This document shows, one piece after another, positions 16,137 to 22,911 of a DNA stretch of 64,000 nt. Numbering within the stretch: position 1 is the stretch's first letter; each line of letters starts with the position of its first letter. Both the position numbers and the translations under genes were made by a program. Location of the stretch: positions 124,001-188,000 of the forward strand of contig NZ_JAQNCS010000001.1 of assembly GCF_049472655.1 (NCBI RefSeq), written 5' to 3'. Under the pieces are notes generated by a model. The model did no database searches. It saw nothing but the letters and a program-made list of their open reading frames with translations, and was not told the origin of the DNA. The stretch is from Deferribacter abyssi. GTDB lineage: Bacteria > Chrysiogenota > Deferribacteres > Deferribacterales > Deferribacteraceae.

Positions 16137-18084
16137 TTTAATAATAATCTTATTTTTCTTTTCAGTTGTGACTATTAGTTTTGCCAGTAATGATTCTTTA
16201 TTAACACTGGAAAAACTGTTTCCTGATGTAACTGTTTTAGAAGGTGGTGAACTTAAATGGTTAACCACTGCTTTTTATGCGGAAAAAACAGAAGACTATA
16301 TTAGCTTAAGGAGACATTACACGTATTTTGGTGATAAAGAAACTAAGATATTGGATATAAAAAGGAAAAAAACTTTTAAGGTTGTTGCAATTTTATACTT
16401 TACAAAAAATGCTTTAAAGGCAAATGAGCTGTTTGATGTATTGAAACAAATTAGGGCAGATTTCTCAAAAAAAATATTAGTGGGTGATAGAGGGATAATT
16501 TTTGCTAAAAGAAGGAATAATGGTTTTAATGCAGATTATACATTGATTTTTTTGATGAACAATTTTGTTGTAAAACTTCAAGGGGATGATGGGTTTGCTG
16601 TTGTAGATTTTGCAGATTATTTTGTAAAAAGCATAAGCAATTTTATTGCGGATAATCTTCAATATTATCTTTTAAGTGATATTGTTTTGAGGGTTGAAAA
16701 AGATGGATTTTTTGTAAAGGAAAAAGAAATAAATATTTCAGAGGGGATGGATAGTAATATAGTGATTGAAGGGCATATAGAAGATTTTTACGGTAATCCA
16801 ATTAACGATGCAAAAGTTTATGTAAAAGGGATTAGTATGGAGACTAGAAGTAACCAGAATGGAGATTTTAGGATATTTTTGAATCTCAATAAAAATAAAA
16901 AGAAAATAATAACTACTAAGCTTTATTTGGAAAAGAAAAAAAATATAAATAAAAAGATGTTACCAGTCTATTTGCTGGTATTAGAAGGGAATAAAATTTA
17001 CAATAACATTTACATAAAACCTCATATTAAAAAAGTTTTTAAAGTTCAAAAAAATAAAGTTTTAGACTTGAGTATAGAAAATTTTAGTGCTGAAGAAGAC
17101 AAGTTTAATTTTACTATTAACTGCTCAAAAGGAGCATTTTTTAAATGTCAACAAAAGGTTTCTGGTGAAATTGATAAAGATGGTAATATTAAAGGTAGTT
17201 GGCTTGGGACTGGGGGAAGAGGTGAAGTAAAAGGTTTTGTTTTGAAAAAAACAAATATTGTAAAATATCCAATAAACAAATATTGCAAAATAATGAGTTT
17301 TGCAGGAGATCCCGAAGGGAATGTTATAAAAAAGAATCTCAATTTGATTTTAAGTTCTTTAGATGATAATTTAAATATGCTTTATATAGACTGTGGTGAA
17401 TTGTTGAACAGTTATTTTCTTAAAAATGCTAAATTAAGTTTATTTTTACTAAATGAAAATGTGCAAGATAAAAAACTGGATTTATTTACAGGGAGTATTA
17501 GCAATAAATTTTATCAAATTTATGATAGGATATCAGAAGGTATTATTAAAGATGGATTTGCTGAGTTTCGGGTGTTTGAAAATGATGTTGTAGAAGGTAA
17601 GTTTATAGTTGTTTATAATGGCTTGGAATTACTGAATATTAATGCAGACAAAAGTTTTATTGAGGTTGAAAAATACAATTTAAATATAAATGTTCAAAAG
17701 GGGAAAATCTCAGCAAACTTTATACCTAATAATAAAGATTTTGTTAGTTTTAAAAATAGAATTGTAAAAGATGGGAAACCAGACGTTGCTATTAGCTTAA
17801 CTGTTTCACAGTTAAGAGGGGTTTTAAAACAAATAGAAGTGGTTTCTAATGGCAAAGTGAAGCTTCTTTGGAATACAAACCCAATGGATATTTATCCAGC
17901 TATTGCAATTTTTGAAAAAAACAGGTATTTGAATGATGAAAAAGGTCGGATAAACATAAAATTGAATGGAGATAGGAAAGATTTTATTTTATATATAGCA
18001 GATTCAGAACTAATGGATAAAAGAAATACTGAGTTAATTATGACAATAAATAACAAGAAATACAAATTAAAGGTTGAGGACTAA
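16126..18084 (+). CDS. Secreted hypothetical protein with carboxypeptidase regulatory-like domain
   Basis: About 652 residues. The TTG at 16126 is preferred as start because AGGTGA lies ~5 nt upstream and it gives a clean signal peptide, MFRNLIIILFFFSVVTISFA; GTG 16117 is an alternative. The mature N-terminus (LEKLFPDVTVLEGGELKWL) resembles no enzyme I know. Around residues 210-240, IEGHIEDFYGNPINDAKVYV followed by RSNQNGDFRIF is a CarboxypepD_reg-like beta-sandwich module. The rest is beta-rich and Lys/Asn-rich with a single Cys pair near NCSKGAFFKCQ. It overlaps the thioesterase gene by 11 nt and is followed after 1 nt by the small UGA-containing gene, so all three form one operon. Function unknown. 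Confidence 0.65.
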   Translation: MFRNLIIILFFFSVVTISFASNDSLLTLEKLFPDVTVLEGGELKWLTTAFYAEKTEDYISLRRHYTYFGDKETKILDIKRKKTFKVVAILYFTKNALKANELFDVLKQIRADFSKKILVGDRGIIFAKRRNNGFNADYTLIFLMNNFVVKLQGDDGFAVVDFADYFVKSISNFIADNLQYYLLSDIVLRVEKDGFFVKEKEINISEGMDSNIVIEGHIEDFYGNPINDAKVYVKGISMETRSNQNGDFRIFLNLNKNKKKIITTKLYLEKKKNINKKMLPVYLLVLEGNKIYNNIYIKPHIKKVFKVQKNKVLDLSIENFSAEEDKFNFTINCSKGAFFKCQQKVSGEIDKDGNIKGSWLGTGGRGEVKGFVLKKTNIVKYPINKYCKIMSFAGDPEGNVIKKNLNLILSSLDDNLNMLYIDCGELLNSYFLKNAKLSLFLLNENVQDKKLDLFTGSISNKFYQIYDRISEGIIKDGFAEFRVFENDVVEGKFIVVYNGLELLNINADKSFIEVEKYNLNINVQKGKISANFIPNNKDFVSFKNRIVKDGKPDVAISLTVSQLRGVLKQIEVVSNGKVKLLWNTNPMDIYPAIAIFEKNRYLNDEKGRINIKLNGDRKDFILYIADSELMDKRNTELIMTINNKKYKLKVED

Positions 18085-18085
18085 G

Positions 18086-18241
18086 ATGGGTGATTATATT
18101 GGTTTAATAATATTTGTGTTGCTTGTGGTTGTTATGAGTTTTTCAAGAGGTGGTACTTGAGGTGCTACTTCATGTAGTATCGAGGATCGATACAAAAAAG
18201 ATAAAAATAAAAATAAAAAGAAAACTGAAAAGAAAAAATAA
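18086..18241 (+). CDS. Candidate small membrane selenoprotein (in-frame UGA at codon 25)
   Basis: ATG 18086 has GAGG 6 nt upstream and follows the previous stop by 1 nt. The frame reads MGDYIGLIIFVLLVVVMSFS then RGGT, TGA (18158-18160), then GATSCSIEDRYKKDKNKNKK and KTEKKK to TAA at 18239-18241. If UGA is read as selenocysteine this is a 51-residue protein: one TM helix (residues ~4-19), a Gly-rich GGT-U-GATSC motif with Sec25 and Cys30, and a Lys-rich tail. Downstream of the UGA, GTATCG-AGGAT-CGATAC (18177-18193) forms a perfect 6-bp hairpin with G in the loop, 22 nt after the UGA, fitting the bacterial SECIS pattern. The alternative is a 24-residue peptide ending at TGA. I do not recognise the family. 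Confidence 0.6.
18177..18193 (+). promoter_or_regulatory. Putative bacterial SECIS hairpin
   Basis: A 17-nt element with stem GTATCG/CGATAC (6 perfect pairs) and loop AGGAT lies 16 nt after the UGA codon. The loop begins 22 nt after it and has G at its second and third positions. Known bacterial SECIS elements lie just 3' of the UGA, inside the coding sequence, with a short stem and a loop carrying an exposed G bound by SelB. A competing 8-bp helix (18161-18168 with 18174-18181) starts right after the UGA and would exclude it. Function is inferred. Confidence 0.5.
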
Positions 18242-18328
18242 TACAAGTTTGTTGCTTTTTTATCAATATCGCACAGTATATAGTTAAATATTATGAACGC
18301 ACGTTTGTGTGTTTAAGGTATTGATAAT

Positions 18329-18369
18329 GAAGAGGGATTACTTCAGAGTTTACGCTCTTTGTGATGACG
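18329..18369 (-). repeat. Degenerate REP-like dispersed repeat copy
   Basis: The minus strand reads GTCATCACAAAGAGCGTAAA followed by CTCTGAAGTAATCCCTCTTC. This resembles the dispersed bacterial repeat of the form GTCATTGCGAGGAGCGTAAG + CGACGAAGCAATCTC. GTCAT, GAGCGTAA, GAAG and AATC blocks are kept and the rest has drifted. It lies in the 222-nt gap between two converging operons. No second copy is seen in the window. Confidence 0.35.
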
Positions 18370-18463
18370 TAGAAAATACTATTACCATGATAGTCATTGG
18401 GCAACCATTTGTTTATTAATAATTGTTAACTTGAAGCGTTTTTATTGTGCAATGATATCTTGT

Positions 18464-19981
18464 TCATTTCTTTAAAATAGAGTTGAAATTATCATTTTTG
18501 TATAATTCAATTGTATTGACTTCTTTAAACTGGTTATTAATGTATGTAGATACTGATTTGTAACCAAAAAATTTTATTGATAATAACGCAGGATCTCCGC
18601 TGAAAAAAGAAACTTTCTTGCTGAATTTTTTTGGGAAAAAACCTAGGTTAATAAAGGCTGTGCCTGCTTCTTCAATATCCTGAAAGCTGTAAATTATGAT
18701 ATTGGATATTTTCCCTACAAATTTTTCACAGTATTTTAGTAAAGCATTAATAAAATATCCTAGTTCTTTAATGATTTCAATTTGTGTTTTTGATATATAT
18801 AAAGCAATTTCTTTTTTTCTATATATGTGAAATAATGGTTCGTTGTCTCTTTTTGAAATTTTCACCAATATTTCGATGGGTATTTTATCAAGGAGGTCAT
18901 TTCTATCTTTAAACTGGAAGTTATCATCAATAATTCCATAATTCTTTAAATTTGCTAATGTTTTAAAAATTACTTTTGGGCTTAAGGAGTCTGGTTCAAA
19001 ATAATTATCTTTGATAGTTAGTTCTTTAAAATCTTCTGAAATATCTATTATAGGGTTTAGACCTGTTGAAAAAAGAAATTCTGTGTCAATTGAAGTTGAT
19101 ATATATTTTGTATCAAGCACAAACAACTGATTATCTTTTTTGTAATAGATGGTTTTGAGATTGTCTAAGGGTATGAGTAACGATTCGTTTTGTAAATTTA
19201 GCAGTCTAAAAAAAGTAAGTAAATTGGATGGATTTTCAAGAGGTTGAATTATTTCGCAAAACATTTCACCAATATTAAAGGTATAATAACTGATAAGATT
19301 TAACAGATGTGTACCATTATAAGTATTTTTATCTAATATAATTAGGATTCTGTCAATATCAGGGATATCCACATAGTTGTAAATAAAGTCAGAAATTAGG
19401 TTATTGTCTATTATGTCAATCAGTGGCTCATCTGTTTTTACATAACCATCAAAGGATACATTGCCTATGCTTGCGCTATATACAAAATACTTAATACCTT
19501 TAGGATACTGAATAAGTATGAGCCCGTCTTTTAATACGGTTAGTTCATCAGCTGTTTCAATAGTTGTTTTATTATTTTTTTCTTGATTATTTTTTGAAGA
19601 ATCATATCTTTCGTTGTTTAAATTATTATTTACTTTTTTTACAGTGACTTTAACTATGTTTGGGTCTTCTTCTACAATCCATTCTTCAGTATCAACTATA
19701 ATGTCTGATTTTACAGTATATTGACATGCTAGTCTATACCCATTTTCTAAATTTATTTTTGCAAGAACTAGTCTGTCTTTTTTTGTAGGTTTATTGATTT
19801 CTTTACCATCAGCAGAAATAATTTTTACTTTACATTTGCCACATTGCCCATTCCCTTTGCAAAGTGATTCTATATGTATATTATTTTCAATAAGAATATC
19901 ATAAAGGTTAGTACCACTTTTAGCTTCAATTATAATGTTTTTGTTTTTAACATTGATCTTTACTTTTTTTGTAAAAAACAT
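18464..19981 (-). CDS. RACo-like [2Fe-2S] ferredoxin / degenerate ASKHA protein (DUF4445 type)
   Basis: 505 residues. The N-terminal ~95 residues are a plant-type [2Fe-2S] ferredoxin domain: CKGNGQCGKC gives Cys41, Cys47 and Cys50, and Cys86 in RLACQYTV completes the set. The C-terminal half matches the layout of reductive activators of corrinoid proteins (RACo): GIIDDNFQFK, ALYISKTQIEIIKELGYFIN, IIIYSFQDIEEAGTAFINLG, GDPALLSIKFFG and NTIEL line up with the usual 'D..R.IQLAKAAI', 'LAGAFG' and 'GNAALAGA' blocks. The glycine-rich ATP-binding motifs are mostly lost, so ATP-driven activation is doubtful. It follows the ABC transporter ATPase gene after 7 nt. Its partner is unknown. Confidence 0.7.
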   Translation of the reverse strand: MFFTKKVKINVKNKNIIIEAKSGTNLYDILIENNIHIESLCKGNGQCGKCKVKIISADGKEINKPTKKDRLVLAKINLENGYRLACQYTVKSDIIVDTEEWIVEEDPNIVKVTVKKVNNNLNNERYDSSKNNQEKNNKTTIETADELTVLKDGLILIQYPKGIKYFVYSASIGNVSFDGYVKTDEPLIDIIDNNLISDFIYNYVDIPDIDRILIILDKNTYNGTHLLNLISYYTFNIGEMFCEIIQPLENPSNLLTFFRLLNLQNESLLIPLDNLKTIYYKKDNQLFVLDTKYISTSIDTEFLFSTGLNPIIDISEDFKELTIKDNYFEPDSLSPKVIFKTLANLKNYGIIDDNFQFKDRNDLLDKIPIEILVKISKRDNEPLFHIYRKKEIALYISKTQIEIIKELGYFINALLKYCEKFVGKISNIIIYSFQDIEEAGTAFINLGFFPKKFSKKVSFFSGDPALLSIKFFGYKSVSTYINNQFKEVNTIELYKNDNFNSILKK

Positions 19982-19988
19982 ATCACCT

Positions 19989-20726
19989 CTATAAAATTTG
20001 TCCTAGGAATTGTTTGAGTCTATCATTTTTTGGATTAGAAAAAATTTCTTGAGGCGTATTTTCTTCTATTAATTCCCCTTCATCCATGAAAACGACTCTG
20101 TCAGCTACTTCTCTTGCAAAACCCATTTCATGAGTAACTACTACCATTGTCATCCCTTCTTTTGCAAGGGTTTTCATAACGTCTAGAACTTCACCTATCA
20201 TTTCAGGATCAAGGGCGCTAGTTGGTTCATCAAAAAGCATGATTTTTGGGCGCATGGCAAGAGCTCTTGCTATAGCTACTCTTTGTTGTTGACCACCAGA
20301 TAATTGTGAAGGATAACTATTTACTTTGTCTGCAAGACCAACTTTTTTTAGAAGTTGTAAAGCAATTTCTTCTGCTTCTTCTTTTTTAATCTTTTTTACA
20401 ACGGTGGGTGCTAGCGTGATATTTTTTAATACTGTCATATGGGGAAACAGGTTGAATTGTTGAAAGACCATACCTACTTCTTCGCGTACTTTATTTATAT
20501 TTGTTTTAGGATTAGTTAAATCAACACCATCAATTATAATTTTTCCATCGTTGATTGATTCAAGTAAATTCAATGTGCGCAAAAAAGTTGATTTTCCTGA
20601 ACCACTTGGGCCTATTATTACCACAACTTCACTTCTCTTTACTTTTAGATTGATACCTTTTAATGCATGAACCCCATTAGGGTAAATTTTATGTACATTA
20701 GTTGCTTCAATTATATAATCAGTCAC
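19989..20726 (-). CDS. Polar amino acid ABC transporter ATP-binding protein
   Basis: 245 residues, GlnQ/HisP class, powering uptake through the adjacent permease. Walker A is IIGPSGSGKSTFLRTLN, Q-loop VGMVFQQFNLFPHMTVL, signature LSGGQQQRVAIARAL, Walker B IMLFDEPTSALDPE and switch His in VVTHEMGFAREV, all intact. The start is set at GTG 20726: AAAGGAGG lies ~10 nt upstream, and the upstream TTG at 20747 overlaps that site. It overlaps the permease 3' end by 8 nt (GTGACTGA). Confidence 0.93.
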   Translation of the reverse strand: MTDYIIEATNVHKIYPNGVHALKGINLKVKRSEVVVIIGPSGSGKSTFLRTLNLLESINDGKIIIDGVDLTNPKTNINKVREEVGMVFQQFNLFPHMTVLKNITLAPTVVKKIKKEEAEEIALQLLKKVGLADKVNSYPSQLSGGQQQRVAIARALAMRPKIMLFDEPTSALDPEMIGEVLDVMKTLAKEGMTMVVVTHEMGFAREVADRVVFMDEGELIEENTPQEIFSNPKNDRLKQFLGQIL

Positions 20727-21660
20727 TTTCTGCCAACCTCCTTTCAATTAATTGAGTTAAAAAGGACAGGGAGGTGGTCAATATAAGATAAAGTGCTGCA
20801 ACCGTAAACCAGACTTCAAATGGTTGAAAAGTAGAAGTAACCACTTCTCGTCCTGCCTTGGTTAAATCAGTAATTGATATTACAGATACAAGAGAAGAGT
20901 CTTTAATCAAGGAGATAAATTGTCCTGCCATAGGAGGGATTGTTCTTTTTAATGCTTGGGGTAAAATAATGTATTTCATTGTCTGGAAATAGTTCATTCC
21001 AAGACTTCTTGCTGCCTCTGTTTGCCCTTTATGGATAGATTGGATTCCTGCCCTAACAATTTCTGCCACATATGCACCAGCAAAGACTGCAAGGGCAGCA
21101 ACTCCTGCGGTAAATCTGTTTAGCTGTAAAACAGTACCAATAAAAAAATAAAAAATAAATATTTGTACTAGAAGCGGAGTTCCTCTAATAAGCTCAATGT
21201 ATGTAATGGCAAGTTTTTTCAATGCCGGATTTTCAGATATTCTCATTAATCCGGTGATGATTCCTATTAGAATAGCAAAAAATATTGATATTATTGATAA
21301 TTTTAGGGTTATTATTAGCCCTAGTAGTAAAGGTCCTGGTTCACTTACTTTTATTTTAGCAATCACATCCCCTTCGAATATAAGGTCATTATCTGAAACA
21401 GTAATATAACTATATTTTTTAATAATCTCTTTTTCACCACTATCTGAAACAATAATTAATTTTTTCCCTTCAAGTTTTACAGTACCATCAAAAGGTGCTC
21501 TTATTTCTTTGTCATAAACGTGCCAAACAAATTGCAACACTCTGTCCCAACGCCAAATATAATTTATTTGTTTTGTTGAAAAATAAAAAAATGAACCTAT
21601 TGCTATAAGAATTAGAACAAACACAACATTCCATAGAAACGCATTTCTTTTTTTATCCAC
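20719..21660 (-). CDS. Polar amino acid ABC transporter permease with N-terminal extension
   Basis: 313 residues of the His/Glu/Gln/opine permease family. Residues ~110-310 hold the membrane domain, including GLIITLKLSIISIFFAILIG, ELIRGTPLLVQIFIFYFFIG and the EAA loop EAARSLGMNYFQTMKYIILP that docks on the ATPase. Ahead of it are an extra TM (residues ~10-28) and a ~75-residue, probably periplasmic segment that typical HisM proteins lack. The start is GTG 21660 with AGAGGAT upstream. It probably works as a homodimer, since only one permease gene is present. Confidence 0.92.
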   Translation of the reverse strand: MDKKRNAFLWNVVFVLILIAIGSFFYFSTKQINYIWRWDRVLQFVWHVYDKEIRAPFDGTVKLEGKKLIIVSDSGEKEIIKKYSYITVSDNDLIFEGDVIAKIKVSEPGPLLLGLIITLKLSIISIFFAILIGIITGLMRISENPALKKLAITYIELIRGTPLLVQIFIFYFFIGTVLQLNRFTAGVAALAVFAGAYVAEIVRAGIQSIHKGQTEAARSLGMNYFQTMKYIILPQALKRTIPPMAGQFISLIKDSSLVSVISITDLTKAGREVVTSTFQPFEVWFTVAALYLILTTSLSFLTQLIERRLAESD

Positions 21661-21686
21661 TTTAATCCTCTCTTGTATATATATTA

Positions 21687-21710
21687 AGCCCCCTGTGGGA
21701 TCAGGGGGCT
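21687..21710 (-). terminator. Intercistronic GC-rich hairpin between binding-protein and permease genes
   Basis: AGCCCCCTG (21687-21695) and CAGGGGGCT (21702-21710) form a 9-bp stem with a 6-nt loop, 10 nt after the binding-protein stop. On the minus strand it is followed by TTAATATATATA rather than a pure U-run. It may cause partial termination or protect the upstream mRNA, giving more binding protein than permease. Confidence 0.65.
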
Positions 21711-21720
21711 GTGAGTTTTT

Positions 21721-22530
21721 TTATTGAACCTGTTTATGCCAGTTTGTACTTTTAAACCATTTGTTATAAATTTTGTCGTAAGTCCCATCACCTTTGATTT
21801 GCCTTAAAAAGTTATTAAGCCAGTTAAGGAAATCAGGATCACCTTTTCTAATAGCCCAACCAAGAGGCTCATATGTAAAAGGTTTATCTAAAAAGGCTAC
21901 CCTATCTTTATAAAGGGAGTAGTAGTAAGCACATAATGGAAGATCATAAACAAAAGCATCTGCTTTACCATTAATGAAGTCTTGAAATGCGTCAGCTTCT
22001 GTTTCAAAAGCATTTATTTTTGCTTTGTAAATATATTTCTTTGCAGCAAAGTATCCTGTAGTTCCTAATTTAGAGGCTATAACATATTTTGGATTATTTA
22101 GGTCTTTATAACTTTTAATTTTATTTGCATCTTTTTTGTGGATAAGAAGTGTTTGACCTACAATAATATATGGATCTGCAAAATTAACTTGAAGGTTTCT
22201 TTTTTGAGTGATTGTCATTCCTGACATTATAATATCAAATTTGTCTGTAATAAGCGCAGGTATAATTCCATCCCATGCAGTATTGACAATTTTGAGTTTC
22301 ACACCCATTGCTTTTGCCATAACTTTTGCAAGATCCACATCAAAACCGATAATTTCTCCGTTTTTAGCGGTCATTTCAAATGGTTTGTAGCCTGATTCAA
22401 GACCAACCCTTAATTCACCTCTTTTTAGAATTTGATTTAGGGTAGATTTTTCCCACAGGCTGTTGTCAGCGGCAAACACTAATGTTGCCATAAAAAAAAC
22501 TAAAAATACTGAAAATAACACTTTTCTCAT
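21721..22530 (-). CDS. Polar amino acid ABC transporter substrate-binding protein
   Basis: 269 residues, SBP_bac_3 family. A signal peptide (residues 1-20, MRKVLFSVFLVFFMATLVFA) directs it to the periplasm. LKRGELRVGLESGYKPFEMT, GEIIGFDVDLAKVMAKAMGV, WDGIIPALITDKFDIIMSGM and TITQKRNLQVNFADPYIIVG are the classic glutamine/histidine-type binding-protein blocks; YKDLNNPKYVIASKLGTTGY follows. Later, GDPDFLNWLNNFLRQIKGDG and KIYNKWF close the protein. The amino acid bound is not predictable. A GGAGGATGCA site precedes ATG. It lies 9 nt after the small zinc-ribbon gene. Confidence 0.93.
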   Translation of the reverse strand: MRKVLFSVFLVFFMATLVFAADNSLWEKSTLNQILKRGELRVGLESGYKPFEMTAKNGEIIGFDVDLAKVMAKAMGVKLKIVNTAWDGIIPALITDKFDIIMSGMTITQKRNLQVNFADPYIIVGQTLLIHKKDANKIKSYKDLNNPKYVIASKLGTTGYFAAKKYIYKAKINAFETEADAFQDFINGKADAFVYDLPLCAYYYSLYKDRVAFLDKPFTYEPLGWAIRKGDPDFLNWLNNFLRQIKGDGTYDKIYNKWFKSTNWHKQVQ

Positions 22531-22539
22531 TGCATCCTC

Positions 22540-22692
22540 CTAATAAGATTTTCCTTCATCTAGTAATTCACTGATTACCATTTGTGTCCCACAGTCAGGA
22601 CACTTTGGTATTGTTTCTTTAGGGATGTATACAATTTGTTTTCGCCCACATTTTGGACATTTAACTTCTATTGCTTCTATCCTGTCTCTCAC
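22540..22692 (-). CDS. Small zinc-ribbon protein
   Basis: A 50-residue protein read on the minus strand from GTG 22692 (GGAGG 5 nt upstream) to TAG at 22540. Residues 12-15 CPKC and 31-34 CPDC form a four-cysteine zinc ribbon: KCPKCGRKQIVYIPKETIPK, then CPDCGTQMVISELLDEGKSY. It is the first gene before the amino-acid transporter genes. Such miniature ribbons occur as regulatory or adaptor proteins, but the role here is unknown. The four Cys, the ribosome site and spacing support it being real. Confidence 0.7.
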   Translation of the reverse strand: MRDRIEAIEVKCPKCGRKQIVYIPKETIPKCPDCGTQMVISELLDEGKSY

Positions 22693-22726
22693 AGCATCCT
22701 CCGATAATTATAAATGAGCTTTACTG

Positions 22727-22813
22727 CTGAACACGTAAAAATTAACATTAGTTAAAAAACGTGATTAACTCAAACTTTATCATACATTACTATATATTAA
22801 CATACGTGTTCAG
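22727..22813. repeat. Long-spaced perfect inverted repeat upstream of the zinc-ribbon gene
   Basis: CTGAACACGTA (22727-22737) and TACGTGTTCAG (22803-22813) are perfect 11-nt inverted copies 65 nt apart. They flank an AT-rich stretch that also contains another ACGTG. The gap lies between the chemosensory operon end and the start of the transporter operon on the same strand, where a promoter is expected. A paired operator or a large hairpin are both possible. Confidence 0.5.
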
Positions 22814-22911
22814 ATAAACTAATTTTTCTTACTTTAAAAAGTTCTTTTAATTTTTGCAAGTACTTTGTGATTGAAAATAAAGATAAAATGTTAAGCATTA
22901 TTAAAAGTGAA

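Noticed and set aside
18161..18181. An 8-bp hairpin starting right after the UGA (18161-18168 with 18174-18181)
   Set aside because: It is a real pairing option, with two G-U pairs, but its loop lies only 8 nt after the UGA and lacks G, so it fits bacterial SECIS rules less well than the 18177-18193 hairpin.
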